Positions 9,429 through 18,867 of a DNA stretch of 64,000 nucleotides are shown piece by piece. This DNA is from Sphingopyxis sp. DBS4 (GTDB lineage Bacteria; Pseudomonadota; Alphaproteobacteria; Sphingomonadales; Sphingomonadaceae), in assembly GCF_024628865.1 (NCBI RefSeq), contig NZ_CP102385.1, positions 62,001-126,000 on the forward strand, given 5' to 3'. Position 1 is the stretch's first letter. The number at the start of each line of letters is the position of its first letter. The notes below the pieces were generated by a model. It was given only the letters and a program-made list of their open reading frames with translations, ran no database searches and was not told where the DNA came from. The translations under genes were made by a program, and so were the position numbers.

Positions 9429-9475
9429 CCATGACGGACGCCGGGAGACTCTCTCCCAACCTCTTTCCGTCACGG
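9429..9475 (-). promoter_or_regulatory. Hairpin leader overlapping RBS (copy 2)
   Basis: Arms CCATGACGG (9429-9437) and CCGTCACGG (9467-9475) pair over 9 bp with one G-U wobble in the minus-strand RNA. The proximal arm again runs into the GGAG ribosome binding site. Loop and flanks resemble the leader at 8114-8162: both keep AGACTCTCTC in the loop and CTCTTCCTCT beyond the distal arm when read on the plus strand. Confidence 0.5.
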
Positions 9476-9641
9476 CTTCAGGCCGGGCTCTTCCTCTTCA
9501 GGCACCGGGTGGTGCCCGCCCGAGGCTGTCGCAGGTAAGGCTGGCCCTCCGGCGGACGCTAGCGCGTCGCTCGGATCACGCCGCGGCGGTGGATCGCCTT
9601 GCGCCGGGACCAAGCACCAGTTCGACGAAACTCTCCCGTCT

Positions 9642-11006
9642 TCAATCTAGGAGGGGTGCGTGCTGCTCGCGCGATTTTGCCATTCGGAGAAGGATGAGGC
9701 TCGCCGCGAAAATTGGCAGTGGCGAGGCTATGATCATCATCAACTGCACGCGCGGCAGTTCTGCGGCCAGCAAAATGCCGCCAACGAGCGGGCCGATGAT
9801 CGAACCGATCTTCGCGATCGATAGCGCCCAGCCAATACCCGAGGCCCGGACAGGGCTCGGGTAAAGCAGACCTGCGGCGCCGTTCAGACCCTGATGTCCG
9901 CCCAATACGAAAAACCCGCATATCCCGATGGCGATCATATAACCCGACGAGGACAGGTCGGGAAGCGCGAGGGTGGAAAGTAGAAGGCAGCCGATGACGG
10001 GCATAACCGTGATCGACGACAGGCCCATGCGATCGATGAAGGCGGAGATGACGAGGCCGCCAATCGACCCTGCCAGGATGAAGAGCGACAGTCCCAGCGC
10101 AGATTCTGCCTTCGGCAAACCCGCGCCGAGCATAAGCGTCGGTAGCCAGCTGATCATGAAGAACACAGTGGCTGAACTGCAGACATAGGCTAGCCACAAC
10201 AAGGGTGTTACCGTCGACAGGCTCCCGGAGAAAAGCGGCGACAGGCCGGGGGACGCGGTATCTCGCGGCGCATCGGCAATCGTCGCGATGCGGGCGACAG
10301 TCTCGGGCGCGATGGTGGGATCGATGCGTCGCAGTAGGGTTACCATCTCTGGCCTTCGAGCAGAGCGTCGGGAGAGGAAGGACACCGATTCCGGGAGGAA
10401 GACATAGCCGACGCCCGCGAGAAAAAGCGAGAATGCGCCGCCAATCCAGAACAGCACTGCCCAGCCATAATGAGGCATGAAGGCCGCCGCCACCGCGCCC
10501 CCGCTGGCCGAGCCGGCCATATAGCCCATCATGATGACCGCAACCACGGTCGCGCGGAAACGCTGCGGCACCAGTTCTTGATTAAGAGCAAAAAGAAGCG
10601 GGGTCAGGCCGCCGATACCAATCCCCGTGATAAAGCGGCAAAGGCTCAACAGATAGACGTCGCGTGCGAGCAGGACGGACAGCGATCCCAAGCCGCACAC
10701 GACGAGCGCGGCGAGCGAACCAAATTTGCGGCCGTGCCGGTCGCCGATCCATCCGAAGACGATCCCGCCGACCAGCATTCCAAGGGAGGCGGCCGCGAAC
10801 ACCAATCCGAATGCCGCGGACGATAAATCCCATTCGGACATGATGGAGGGTGCGGCAAAGGCGATAGTATGAAGGTCATAGCCGTCGACGAACATCATCA
10901 GCGTCGACAGGAGCACAGTGGTTACGACCAGCGCATTGACCGATTGCTTGTCGATAACCTCGCCAAGCAAGGCCGAAGGGCTGTCGTCTCTGTCCTTCTC
11001 GTCCAT
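9642..11006 (-). CDS. MFS transporter, aromatic acid:H+ symporter type
   Basis: A 454-residue major facilitator protein with about 12 hydrophobic segments. TM1 carries FVDGYD, the Asp-containing signature of the aromatic acid:H+ symporter (PcaK/BenK) family. The loop between TM2 and TM3 has GWIGDRHGRK, the MFS motif A. By family it should import an aromatic acid into the cytoplasm, and this fits the catabolic genes upstream on the same strand. Start at 11006 is preferred to 11024 because GGAG lies 8 nt before it. It is the last gene of the catabolic cluster. The substrate cannot be read from sequence. Confidence 0.88.
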   Translation of the reverse strand: MDEKDRDDSPSALLGEVIDKQSVNALVVTTVLLSTLMMFVDGYDLHTIAFAAPSIMSEWDLSSAAFGLVFAAASLGMLVGGIVFGWIGDRHGRKFGSLAALVVCGLGSLSVLLARDVYLLSLCRFITGIGIGGLTPLLFALNQELVPQRFRATVVAVIMMGYMAGSASGGAVAAAFMPHYGWAVLFWIGGAFSLFLAGVGYVFLPESVSFLSRRSARRPEMVTLLRRIDPTIAPETVARIATIADAPRDTASPGLSPLFSGSLSTVTPLLWLAYVCSSATVFFMISWLPTLMLGAGLPKAESALGLSLFILAGSIGGLVISAFIDRMGLSSITVMPVIGCLLLSTLALPDLSSSGYMIAIGICGFFVLGGHQGLNGAAGLLYPSPVRASGIGWALSIAKIGSIIGPLVGGILLAAELPRVQLMMIIASPLPIFAASLILLRMAKSREQHAPLLD

Positions 11007-11057
11007 CTTTCGCACTCCGGTCATACTTGTCGCGGCCAGACTGGGCCGGCAGATTTT

Positions 11058-11387
11058 CTATACGCGAACCTCGACCACGCCGTCGGCCAACCGCACCGAA
11101 CAGCGTTCGAGCGGCACTCCGGCCGGACCCGCCAGCCTGTCCCTCGCGCGAGCCTCGATGCGCGAGACATGCGCCGGCCCCGGGACGATGCGAGCCTCGA
11201 GCAGGTCCTCTGGCGCGAGCGCGAAGCAAGCACCGGATATATTGCTCGTCACGTAGAACGAGCCCTCGACATGATAAATTGCGATATGCCGGCCCGCGAA
11301 TTCCGCGACATGGAGCGCACCTTCGCAAAGGTCTTCCAAAGCAATGATCGGTCGCCAGGCTGCGGCGGCATCAATGGGACCGGACAT
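11058..11387 (-). CDS. Rieske-fold protein lacking cluster ligands
   Basis: A 109-residue protein that aligns without gaps over its full length with the Rieske ferredoxin at 18868-19197 (same length; shared WRPI near the N-terminus, TSNI before the first ligand site, and a DGVVEVR ending). In the intact ferredoxin the [2Fe-2S] ligands are Cys51, His53, Cys70 and His73. Here those positions are Ser51, Ala53, Gly70 and His73, so a normal Rieske cluster cannot be bound. The reading frame is complete and has GAGGG before the ATG at 11387, which argues for a maintained gene rather than decay. It may be a non-redox structural or regulatory relative, or an early pseudogene. It lies between pcaF and the MFS gene. 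Confidence 0.75.
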   Translation of the reverse strand: MSGPIDAAAAWRPIIALEDLCEGALHVAEFAGRHIAIYHVEGSFYVTSNISGACFALAPEDLLEARIVPGPAHVSRIEARARDRLAGPAGVPLERCSVRLADGVVEVRV

Positions 11388-11648
11388 ATTAACCCTCAAA
11401 AATTTCTCGCCGGAGAAGAGTCCGAGAACGGCTGGTGTCGACGTGCCCAATCTGCGTGCAGCGCTTATCATTGCGCCGCTCCCGGTCATGCGCCGACAAA
11501 TCATAGCGCGCGCCGGGGCGCGAATCGCGCCTCATAGCGTTTGAAAGATAGTCTCAGAGCGCAGTGCTCGACCGGCCGCCTTAGGGCGGGGACGATGCGT
11601 CCTGGCAGGCGCTGCGCACTCTTGATCCGGCTGATCCCGCCGGTGCTG

Positions 11649-12854
11649 TCAAACGCGCTCAACCGCGAGCGCGAGCCCCATACCGACCCCGATGCACAAC
11701 GTGGCAAGGCCGCGTCTCCCACCGCTTTTCTCGAGCTGGTGGACGAGCGTCATCGCAAGGCGCGCGCCGGACATGCCAAGCGGATGTCCGAGCGCTATCG
11801 CACCGCCATTCGCGTTCACATGTTGCGCTTCATCAGGCAGACCAAGCGCGCGCACCACGGCAAGCGATTGGCTCGCAAAGGCTTCGTTGAGCTCGATCGC
11901 GTCAAAATCGCCGATGGTAAGCCCGAGCCGGCCCATCAGCTTCTGCGTCGCGGGGACCGGCCCGATGCCCATCACCCGCGGCTCGACCCCGGCCGAGGCA
12001 AGGCCGAGAATCCGGGCACGCGGCGTAAGGCCGTGCGATTTCGCCGCCGCCTCGCTGGCGATAATCATGGCTGCAGCGCCATCGTTGATGCCCGAGGCAT
12101 TGCCGGCAGTCACCGAGCCCTCGGGGCCGAACAGCGGCTTCAGCTTTGCGAGCGTCTCCATTGTCACGTCTGCGCGCGGATGCTCATCGATGGCGACAAG
12201 GGTCGTCTCGCCCTTCCTGCCGGGAACGGTGACCGGCACGATTTCGTCTGCGAGGAAGCCGTTTTGCTGCGCGGCGAGAGCGCGCTGCTGGCTCCGCAAC
12301 GAAAATGCATCCTGGTCGGTGCGGCTGATCTTGTGATCTTCAGCGACATTTTCACCGGTGCGCGGCATCGTCTCAGTGCCGTAGAGCGCATCAAGGGCCG
12401 GGTTGACGAAGCGCCAGCCCATTGTCGTGTCTTCGATCTTCTGTCCGCGACCAAAGGAGGCGTCTGCCTTCCCCATGACGAACGGCGCGCGCGTCATGCT
12501 CTCCACGCCGCCCGAAATCGCCACTGCCATTTCGTTCGAGCGGATTGCCCGCGCCGCCGCTCCTACCGCATCGAGCCCCGACGCGCAAAGGCGGTTGAGC
12601 GTCACACCCGGCACCGTGAACGGCAGACCGGCAAGCAACAGGCTCATTCGGGCGACGTTGCGGTTATCCTCTCCCGACTGGTTCGCGCAGCCGTAGAAGA
12701 CCTCCTCGATGGCGGCAGGATCGAGACCGGGATTGCGATTGAGCAGCGCCCTCAGCGGCAGCGCGCCCAAGTCGTCTGCACGCACGTTCGCGAGGATGCC
12801 GCCATAGCGGCCGATCGGCGTGCGGATGGCATCGCAAATGAATGCGTCGGTCAT
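11649..12854 (-). CDS. pcaF: 3-oxoadipyl-CoA thiolase
   Basis: A 401-residue type II thiolase. Catalytic residues are visible: Cys90 in NRLCASG, His357 in GGAIALGHPLG, and Cys387 in CIGVG. Length and sequence fit 3-oxoadipyl-CoA thiolase, which splits 3-oxoadipyl-CoA into succinyl-CoA and acetyl-CoA as the last step of the beta-ketoadipate pathway in the cytoplasm. Placement directly after the two CoA-transferase subunits supports this over a general acetyl-CoA acetyltransferase. The ATG at 12854 has AAAGGA 5 nt upstream. Confidence 0.9.
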   Translation of the reverse strand: MTDAFICDAIRTPIGRYGGILANVRADDLGALPLRALLNRNPGLDPAAIEEVFYGCANQSGEDNRNVARMSLLLAGLPFTVPGVTLNRLCASGLDAVGAAARAIRSNEMAVAISGGVESMTRAPFVMGKADASFGRGQKIEDTTMGWRFVNPALDALYGTETMPRTGENVAEDHKISRTDQDAFSLRSQQRALAAQQNGFLADEIVPVTVPGRKGETTLVAIDEHPRADVTMETLAKLKPLFGPEGSVTAGNASGINDGAAAMIIASEAAAKSHGLTPRARILGLASAGVEPRVMGIGPVPATQKLMGRLGLTIGDFDAIELNEAFASQSLAVVRALGLPDEAQHVNANGGAIALGHPLGMSGARLAMTLVHQLEKSGGRRGLATLCIGVGMGLALAVERV

Positions 12855-12878
12855 ATGAGTCCTTTCGATAGGTCAGTG

Positions 12879-13532
12879 TCAGGCCGGAAGCGCCATGCTC
12901 TCGCGAAGCGGGACGCCTGTCAGCTTGCGCAGATCCTCGATGGCCAGCCCTTCGACCATCTCAAGGACGCCGGCACCGGACGGGCCCACGTCAAAGACAG
13001 CGATATCCGTATAGACGCGCGACACACAGCCGAGCCCGGTGAGCGGATAGTGACAGGCTTCGACCAGCTTGCTTTCGCCTTGCTTGGTCAGCAGTTCCAT
13101 CATCACGAAGGTCTGCTTGGCACCGATCGCGAGGTCCATGGCGCCGCCGACAGCCGGAATGGCGCCCGGCTCCCCGGTGTGCCAGTTTGCGAGATCGCCA
13201 TTCACCGAAACCTGAAAAGCGCCCAGCACGCAGATGTCGATATGGCCGGCGCGCATCATCGCGAAGCTATCGGCGTGATGAAAATAGCACCCGCCGGTCA
13301 GGAGGGTAACGGCTTGCTTGCCGGCGTTGATGAGTTCCCAGTCTTCTTCGCCGGGCGCCGGTGCCGGTCCCATTCCGAGCAGGCCGTTCTCGCTCTGCAG
13401 GAATATGTCACGATCGACAGGCAGATAATTTGCGACGATAGTCGGAAGGCCGATGCCGAGATTCACATAGGCGCCCTCGGGAATATCCTTGGCGACCCGC
13501 GCGGCCATTTGGTGCCGGTTCAAGCGTTCCAT
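12879..13532 (-). CDS. pcaJ: 3-oxoadipate CoA-transferase subunit B
   Basis: A 217-residue class I CoA-transferase beta subunit. The catalytic glutamate is Glu48 in QSENGLLGMG, and the typical GIGLPTIVANYLP precedes it. With subunit A it transfers CoA from succinyl-CoA to 3-oxoadipate. It is 14 nt downstream of subunit A and 24 nt upstream of the thiolase, a classic pcaIJF order. Start at 13532 gives the normal family length; a longer in-frame extension overlaps subunit A and is not coding-like. A related succinyl-CoA:acetoacetate transferase is possible on sequence alone, but context favours 3-oxoadipate. Confidence 0.88.
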   Translation of the reverse strand: MERLNRHQMAARVAKDIPEGAYVNLGIGLPTIVANYLPVDRDIFLQSENGLLGMGPAPAPGEEDWELINAGKQAVTLLTGGCYFHHADSFAMMRAGHIDICVLGAFQVSVNGDLANWHTGEPGAIPAVGGAMDLAIGAKQTFVMMELLTKQGESKLVEACHYPLTGLGCVSRVYTDIAVFDVGPSGAGVLEMVEGLAIEDLRKLTGVPLRESMALPA

Positions 13533-13546
13533 ATCATCTTTTCCGA

Positions 13547-14233
13547 TCAGGCGACAGCGTGGAGGGGCAAGGGTGCCGTTTCGACAACCCGCTGTACGAA
13601 GATTCCCGGCGTCACGACCGCCTCTGGGTCGAGATCGCCTAGGGGAACGATCCGGGAAACCTGCGCAATCGTCGTCTTGGCCGCCATCGCCATGATGGGT
13701 CCGAAATTCCGGGCAGTCTTGCGATAGACGAGATTCCCCCAGCGGTCGCCACGCTGCGCCTTGATCAGCGCAAAATCGGCGTAAATCGGAAATTCGAGCA
13801 CATATTGACGCCCGCCAATCTCTCGGGTCTCTTTCCCTTCGGCGAGAAGCGTCCCGAAGCCGGTCGGCGTAAATATAGCCCCGAGCCCCGCCCCCGCAGC
13901 ATGGATGCGCGCGGCAAGATTGCCCTGCGGCACGAGTTCTAACTCGATTTGGCCGGCACGATAGGCCGCGTCGAAATGATGCGAGTCCGCTTGGCGCGGG
14001 AAGGAGCAGATGATCTTCTTCACCCTGCCGGCCTTGATGAGAGCGGCAACACCGGTCTCGCCGTTGCCGGCGTTGTTGTTGATGATCGTGAGGTCGCACG
14101 CACCCTGGCCGATCAGCGCCTCGATGAGCTGGTCCGGCATTCCCGCGGTGCCGAAGCCGCCGATCATCACCGCCGAACCATCCTGGATGTCCGCCACCGC
14201 AGCTTCGACGCTAACGCTCGACTTGTCGATCAT
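13547..14233 (-). CDS. pcaI: 3-oxoadipate CoA-transferase subunit A
   Basis: A 228-residue class I CoA-transferase alpha subunit with the glycine-rich GGFGTAGMP near the N-terminus (25-33), NNNAGNGETGVAALI and a GRQYVLEFPIYADFALI block typical of the family. It pairs with the B subunit immediately downstream. The start at 14233 is preferred to 14245 because GGAGAG lies just before it. It sits 97 nt downstream of the flavin monooxygenase gene and is probably in the same transcript. Confidence 0.88.
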   Translation of the reverse strand: MIDKSSVSVEAAVADIQDGSAVMIGGFGTAGMPDQLIEALIGQGACDLTIINNNAGNGETGVAALIKAGRVKKIICSFPRQADSHHFDAAYRAGQIELELVPQGNLAARIHAAGAGLGAIFTPTGFGTLLAEGKETREIGGRQYVLEFPIYADFALIKAQRGDRWGNLVYRKTARNFGPIMAMAAKTTIAQVSRIVPLGDLDPEAVVTPGIFVQRVVETAPLPLHAVA

Positions 14234-14330
14234 TCGACTCTCCAACTCTCACATTCGCAAAGAGGAAGCGTCCTCCGGCCACCACAGCAACCGGAGGAGA
14301 TGCGCATCCAGTCCGTAGCCGCACGACCCC

Positions 14331-16130
14331 TTAAGCGACCATTTCGTCCGCATGTTCCGAGATCGCTTCGGCGGGCAAGGCGAGAATGGTTGCCATCGCC
14401 GAGCACAGTCGCTCTGTCGCGTCGGTTGAAACGGCTTCCGCGCGCCAGCCGACATAGACATCCGGACGAATCAGGATTGCCCCATTCTCGCTGACCTCGC
14501 GGATTCGGGCGAAATCGCCATGCGGATCTTCGATCGGTCGCCCCGGGCCGATGACGTGCACCCGGATCGGGACGCCGAATTGCGCCGATGCAGCAGCCGC
14601 GGCTTCCACCCAAGCCTCTCCGCCCAATCCGGTCAGGAGGGTGAATTCCCCATCCCCGCACAGCGCGAGCGTCGAGACCCGCGCGCCATCGCGCGCGACC
14701 CAGCCGTGCGGCAGCCGCGCGCCCGGAAAACTGGTCGGCTGGTAAAAGAGTTCGGGATCGCGATCATATTGCGGCGGTGCCGTTCCGTCCCCGACCACGG
14801 CGTCGGAGGCATAACGCTGGTTCATCTCGACGCCGTGGCAGTTATAGACGAAATCGGATCCATCGATCGCGGTCCGCAATGCCGCGCGGCGATCGGCGGC
14901 TTCCGGGGTCGAATCCTTGATCGACGCCATATTGCGGCGCATTTGTTCGGGATCGTCGGTGCCAAATAGGCCAAGCGCCTCGAGTATCGGCGGAAAACAA
15001 CCGAGGCTCTTGTTGGCACGCGTCACGGTCTGCTCGGCGACCGGCGCCCGCTCGGCGTCATAACTGTTGAGCAGATCCGGCCCCGCCTTGCCGCCCAGCA
15101 CCAACGCCATTTTCCAGGCCAGGTTATACGCGTCCTGGATCGAATGGTTGGAGCCAAGACCATTGGTAGGCGGGTGGCGATGCACGGCGTCGCCCATGCA
15201 ATAAATCCGGCCGGCCGACAGCTTGGTTGCATACATATCATTGACCGTCCAGGTCGAGAAACTCTCGATCTTGATATCGACCTGATCGTCGCCAATGAGA
15301 TTATAGAGAATTCCTTTGGCGAACTCCTCGTCGATCTTCGGCGGATTGGCGACATCCTCATAGCCCCAGATGGCGAGCCACTTGTGCCAAGGACGCACCA
15401 TGCGGACGACGCCGATGCCCATCCCGCCCACGCTCGAGCCGGGCTGGAAAATCCAGTACAGCACGCTCGGACGGTGGGCGACGAAGCGCGAGAGATCAGC
15501 TTCGAAAACTATATTTATGGAGCCCGATACCCCCATTTTCCCTTCGAGCGGCAGCCCCGCCTGATCGACGACCCGCGAATTGGCACCATCCGCGCCAATC
15601 AGATACTTCGAGCGGATCGCATATTCGCGTCCGGTATCCCGCTCGCGCACCCAGGAGGTGACACCCGTCGGGTCCTGCTCGCACCGCAAAAACTCGGTGC
15701 TGAACCGCACGCGCGCGCCGTGGCGGGCAGCGCCGCCGACCAGCAGCGGCTCGAGCAGATTTTGCGGCAGGTCGCAGATCTGCTCGGGGCTCGCGAGTTC
15801 ATAGTCCGATCGCCGATGCGGCTGCGTACCCCATGTGCGCAGCCTGCCGAGTTCCTCGCCCGCGAGACTCGTGCAATAGGTATTCTCGCCCATGAGATCG
15901 TTGGGCGCCGCCAGGGCGAGTGCTTCCTCGGCCAGACCAAGGTCGCGGAGGACTTCGACCGTCCGCTGGTTGGTGATGTGCGCCCGGGGCGTGGGTGCCG
16001 TCCAAGGGTATTTGTTGATGACCATGACATCGACGCCGAGTCTCGCGAGCGCCAACGCCATCGTTCCGCCCGCTGGGCCGGTACCGACAACCAATACATC
16101 TGCCTTTGTGATCACGTCCGTCTCAGACAC
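14331..16130 (-). CDS. FAD-dependent phenol hydroxylase (TfdB-like)
   Basis: A 599-residue flavoprotein monooxygenase, the same length as 2,4-dichlorophenol 6-monooxygenase (TfdB, about 598). FAD-binding motif GTGPAGG lies at 16-22, the DG motif in LIGADGANS, and the second FAD motif in GDAVHRHPPTNGLGSNHS. The C-terminal thioredoxin-like domain is present. Such enzymes hydroxylate phenols ortho to the hydroxyl using NAD(P)H and O2. The start is GTG at 16130 with GGAGG 8 nt upstream. Neighbours suggest it converts a phenolic intermediate to a catechol feeding the beta-ketoadipate genes; whether the substrate is chlorinated is unknown. Confidence 0.83.
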   Translation of the reverse strand: MSETDVITKADVLVVGTGPAGGTMALALARLGVDVMVINKYPWTAPTPRAHITNQRTVEVLRDLGLAEEALALAAPNDLMGENTYCTSLAGEELGRLRTWGTQPHRRSDYELASPEQICDLPQNLLEPLLVGGAARHGARVRFSTEFLRCEQDPTGVTSWVRERDTGREYAIRSKYLIGADGANSRVVDQAGLPLEGKMGVSGSINIVFEADLSRFVAHRPSVLYWIFQPGSSVGGMGIGVVRMVRPWHKWLAIWGYEDVANPPKIDEEFAKGILYNLIGDDQVDIKIESFSTWTVNDMYATKLSAGRIYCMGDAVHRHPPTNGLGSNHSIQDAYNLAWKMALVLGGKAGPDLLNSYDAERAPVAEQTVTRANKSLGCFPPILEALGLFGTDDPEQMRRNMASIKDSTPEAADRRAALRTAIDGSDFVYNCHGVEMNQRYASDAVVGDGTAPPQYDRDPELFYQPTSFPGARLPHGWVARDGARVSTLALCGDGEFTLLTGLGGEAWVEAAAAASAQFGVPIRVHVIGPGRPIEDPHGDFARIREVSENGAILIRPDVYVGWRAEAVSTDATERLCSAMATILALPAEAISEHADEMVA

Positions 16131-16156
16131 GCGTCAATCCTCCTAAGTGATTTGAT

Positions 16157-18577
16157 TCAGAACTTCACTCGCGCCTCGGCGCCAAAAAGCGTCCGGCCCG
16201 AATTCGGCAGGCAGTAAGCGGCTCCCGAAAAGGCGAACAGGTCGCGTTTATACTCGCAGCGCGTCTGCCCGGTAAGGTTTGTGGCATAGACGCTGAGATC
16301 GTAGCGGTGGTCCGCGCCGAAGGACCATGTGGCCCGCGTGTTCAGGAAGATGCTGCTCCCGATCGCATCGACATAATTGACGTCGCGCAAGAAGCCTTTT
16401 GACTTGCTGAGATACTGAAGGTCGGCTTGCAGGCGCAGCTTGTTGTCGCCGATCTCGAACTCTTTAGCCACCAGCGCATTGGCCGAATATTTCGGCGCAA
16501 ACGGCAGGGCATGCCCCTTCTGGACCAGACCAGAGGGATCGTTGCCGGCGTCTGTCACCTCGCTGTCGAGATACCCGCCCGAAAGCTGCGCGGAAAAGCC
16601 GCTGCCCGGATTCCAGCGAAGTTCGATCTCCGCGCCCTTGAGCTGCGATTCCGGGACGTTGATGAAGACCGGACCGGTATTGGGATTGACGTCGAAGAAC
16701 TGCTGGTCCTTCCAGATATAATAGAAGACCGCCGCGTTCAGCACCAGAGTGCGGTCGAACAGTTCCGATTTCAGCCCCACCTCGAACGCGTCGAGCGTCT
16801 CGACCTGTTGATCTTCCCGCGCAAAACCGGTCTGCGGTCCATGGAAGAACTCGATGTCGTGTTTGCCCGAGCGGAACCCCCGCGAAGCGCTCGCATAGAG
16901 AAGCGTGTCGTCCGCAAGCTTGAAGTCGATCCCGACCTTCCCGCCCCATTCCTTAGCACGGATGTCGTCGGGCGAGAGGATTTGCGAACAGGGTTTGCCG
17001 CGGTTGTCGGGCGTGCCGCCGGCGAGATTTCCGTCCCCGTCCAGGTCGCAGAGCGGCAGCCCGGACGCGAGCGAGCCGATCACCTCGTTCGACCGGAACT
17101 GGTCACGGCCCAGCGTCCCGGTTCCGACGTTGCCGACGAAGAGCGAAGGTGCCCTCTTCTTGTCATCCGTGTAGCGAAGACCGAAGCTGACCGTCACCTT
17201 CTGGCCGATATCATATTCGACCTGGCCATAGGGCGAGAGTACCTCGTTCTTGAGCCGGGCGATACTGAACGCCGCTTGATTGCTGTAAGGGTCGCCGGCA
17301 AGCAGCAGCAGCGCAGCCGCCCCGCCCGCGCCGGTCCCGCCATTGAATGGGCCGAACCCCATATTCTGCCCGAGGAGCGAGCTTTCGTGAAAGTAATAGA
17401 AGCCGGCGATCCAGCGTAGCGGCCCCTTGCCGGTCGATTGCAGCCGCAGTTCCTGGCTCATCTGCTTGAAGCTTTGATCATTGCCGTTGATCATCGTGAT
17501 GTCGTTATCGGTCGCACCCGGGCCGCCAAGATCATATGTGAAACGGACGTCGGACTTGTCGTAGGATGTGATCGACGTAAGGCTGACATCGCCGAGATCC
17601 TGCACGAGCTTGGCGTAAAAACCATAAGCCTCGACATATTGCTGGTCATCGCCAACGCGGTAGATGTCGCTCCATCTCGATGTGTCGACCACGCGGCCTT
17701 GCGAGTTGGCGCCACCAGAAATGCCTTCGAAATCGAGCTGTCGCGCCGAAAGGCCGGGCGCGAAGATCGACCCCGAAGGCGCGCGCAGACCGACGAACCG
17801 GAAGGGATCGATCTGACTGTCTTCCTGCCCGTAATGGGCGTTCAGCGTTATCTTCGTGTTATCGCTCGGCTCGAGAAGCAGGGTTCCGCGAAGCGAAAAG
17901 CGGTTTTTCTTGCCGTAGCGCGCGCCGCCGTCAGCCAAATTGTGCCACATCCCGTCGGAATGCTGGAACATGCCAGCGAGACGAAGGGCCGCGACATCGC
18001 CAAGAGGCACGTTGAAGCCCGTCTCCGCATCGATGCGGTTAAAATTCCCGTAGTTGAGACGAACGAACCCGTCGACATCTCCTCCTAGTTCCGGCTGCTT
18101 TGAGATATAGTTCACCGCGCCGCCGGTCGTATTGCGGCCAAACAAGGTATTTTGCGGCCCGCGCAGCACTTCGACACGGTCCAGATCGTACAGGCCAAGG
18201 TTGGTGAGATAGGGCGCGCTCATCGTGACTTCGTCCATATAGACGCCGACGGACCCCGTCGCATTGCCGAAGAAGTCGTTGGTCCCGACCCCGCGTATAG
18301 CGATCTGGCGATTGGCCGCGCCCTGGGTAGACACGGTGATGTTCGGAGCGATCTTGGGAATATCATAGGCCGACTGGATGCCGCGCTGCGCCAGTTGCTC
18401 ACCACCGACCGCCTGCATGGTGATCGGCACATCCTGGATATTCTGCGCCCGTTTCTGAGCCGTCACGATGATCTCGTTCGGCGCGTCGGCGTCTTGTCCA
18501 TCGGCCTGCGCCACCGCGAGGCCCGGAACCAGCGCCGCCACGCTTGACGCGCACCCGAGCAGCCATTTGATCTTCAT
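16157..18577 (-). CDS. TonB-dependent outer-membrane receptor
   Basis: An 806-residue receptor with signal peptide (cleavage near AVAQA at about 24), a TonB box-like NEIIVTAQKR, an N-terminal plug (VPITMQAV, IRGVGTNDFFG, VEVLRGPQNTLFGRNTTGGAVNY) and a 22-strand-type barrel ending in aromatic VKF. It lies in the catabolic operon between the ferredoxin and the TfdB-like hydroxylase. Sphingomonads commonly use such receptors to take up aromatic or polymer-derived substrates, so uptake of the pathway's substrate is a reasonable inference. It lacks an N-terminal signalling (STN) domain, unlike the receptor at 42828-45422. Confidence 0.9.
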   Translation of the reverse strand: MKIKWLLGCASSVAALVPGLAVAQADGQDADAPNEIIVTAQKRAQNIQDVPITMQAVGGEQLAQRGIQSAYDIPKIAPNITVSTQGAANRQIAIRGVGTNDFFGNATGSVGVYMDEVTMSAPYLTNLGLYDLDRVEVLRGPQNTLFGRNTTGGAVNYISKQPELGGDVDGFVRLNYGNFNRIDAETGFNVPLGDVAALRLAGMFQHSDGMWHNLADGGARYGKKNRFSLRGTLLLEPSDNTKITLNAHYGQEDSQIDPFRFVGLRAPSGSIFAPGLSARQLDFEGISGGANSQGRVVDTSRWSDIYRVGDDQQYVEAYGFYAKLVQDLGDVSLTSITSYDKSDVRFTYDLGGPGATDNDITMINGNDQSFKQMSQELRLQSTGKGPLRWIAGFYYFHESSLLGQNMGFGPFNGGTGAGGAAALLLLAGDPYSNQAAFSIARLKNEVLSPYGQVEYDIGQKVTVSFGLRYTDDKKRAPSLFVGNVGTGTLGRDQFRSNEVIGSLASGLPLCDLDGDGNLAGGTPDNRGKPCSQILSPDDIRAKEWGGKVGIDFKLADDTLLYASASRGFRSGKHDIEFFHGPQTGFAREDQQVETLDAFEVGLKSELFDRTLVLNAAVFYYIWKDQQFFDVNPNTGPVFINVPESQLKGAEIELRWNPGSGFSAQLSGGYLDSEVTDAGNDPSGLVQKGHALPFAPKYSANALVAKEFEIGDNKLRLQADLQYLSKSKGFLRDVNYVDAIGSSIFLNTRATWSFGADHRYDLSVYATNLTGQTRCEYKRDLFAFSGAAYCLPNSGRTLFGAEARVKF

Positions 18578-18867
18578 CGTCCTCTCCCGTTCGATCAGTC
18601 AGCGTGTCAAGCCCAGCGGGCGCTGCGCGCTGCGATTGGCGAAGCGAGAGCGCCGACATCGGCGTGACTTCAAGGCTCGCCGATGAGCGAAACGCCCCTC
18701 ACCGCAAGCACTCCTGCTTCGGCGCAAGGGCTTTTGGTCTGATCGCCAACTTGCCCTGCACCCGACAAAGCTAGGACGATGGGCGATGCTTTCCCAATAC
18801 TAAGCTAGGCCCATTACGATAGCGCTTCCGTATGGCGTCAGGCCTGGCTGCGCAGCTTTCCGCGGGA

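Noticed and set aside
8286..9434. 382-codon plus-strand frame
   Set aside because: Antisense of the DUF932 gene, with no protein-like pattern.
11541..13727. 728-codon plus-strand frame
   Set aside because: Antisense of pcaF and the CoA-transferase genes, which have clear catalytic motifs.
16427..17419. 330-codon plus-strand frame
   Set aside because: Antisense of the TonB receptor; no motif.
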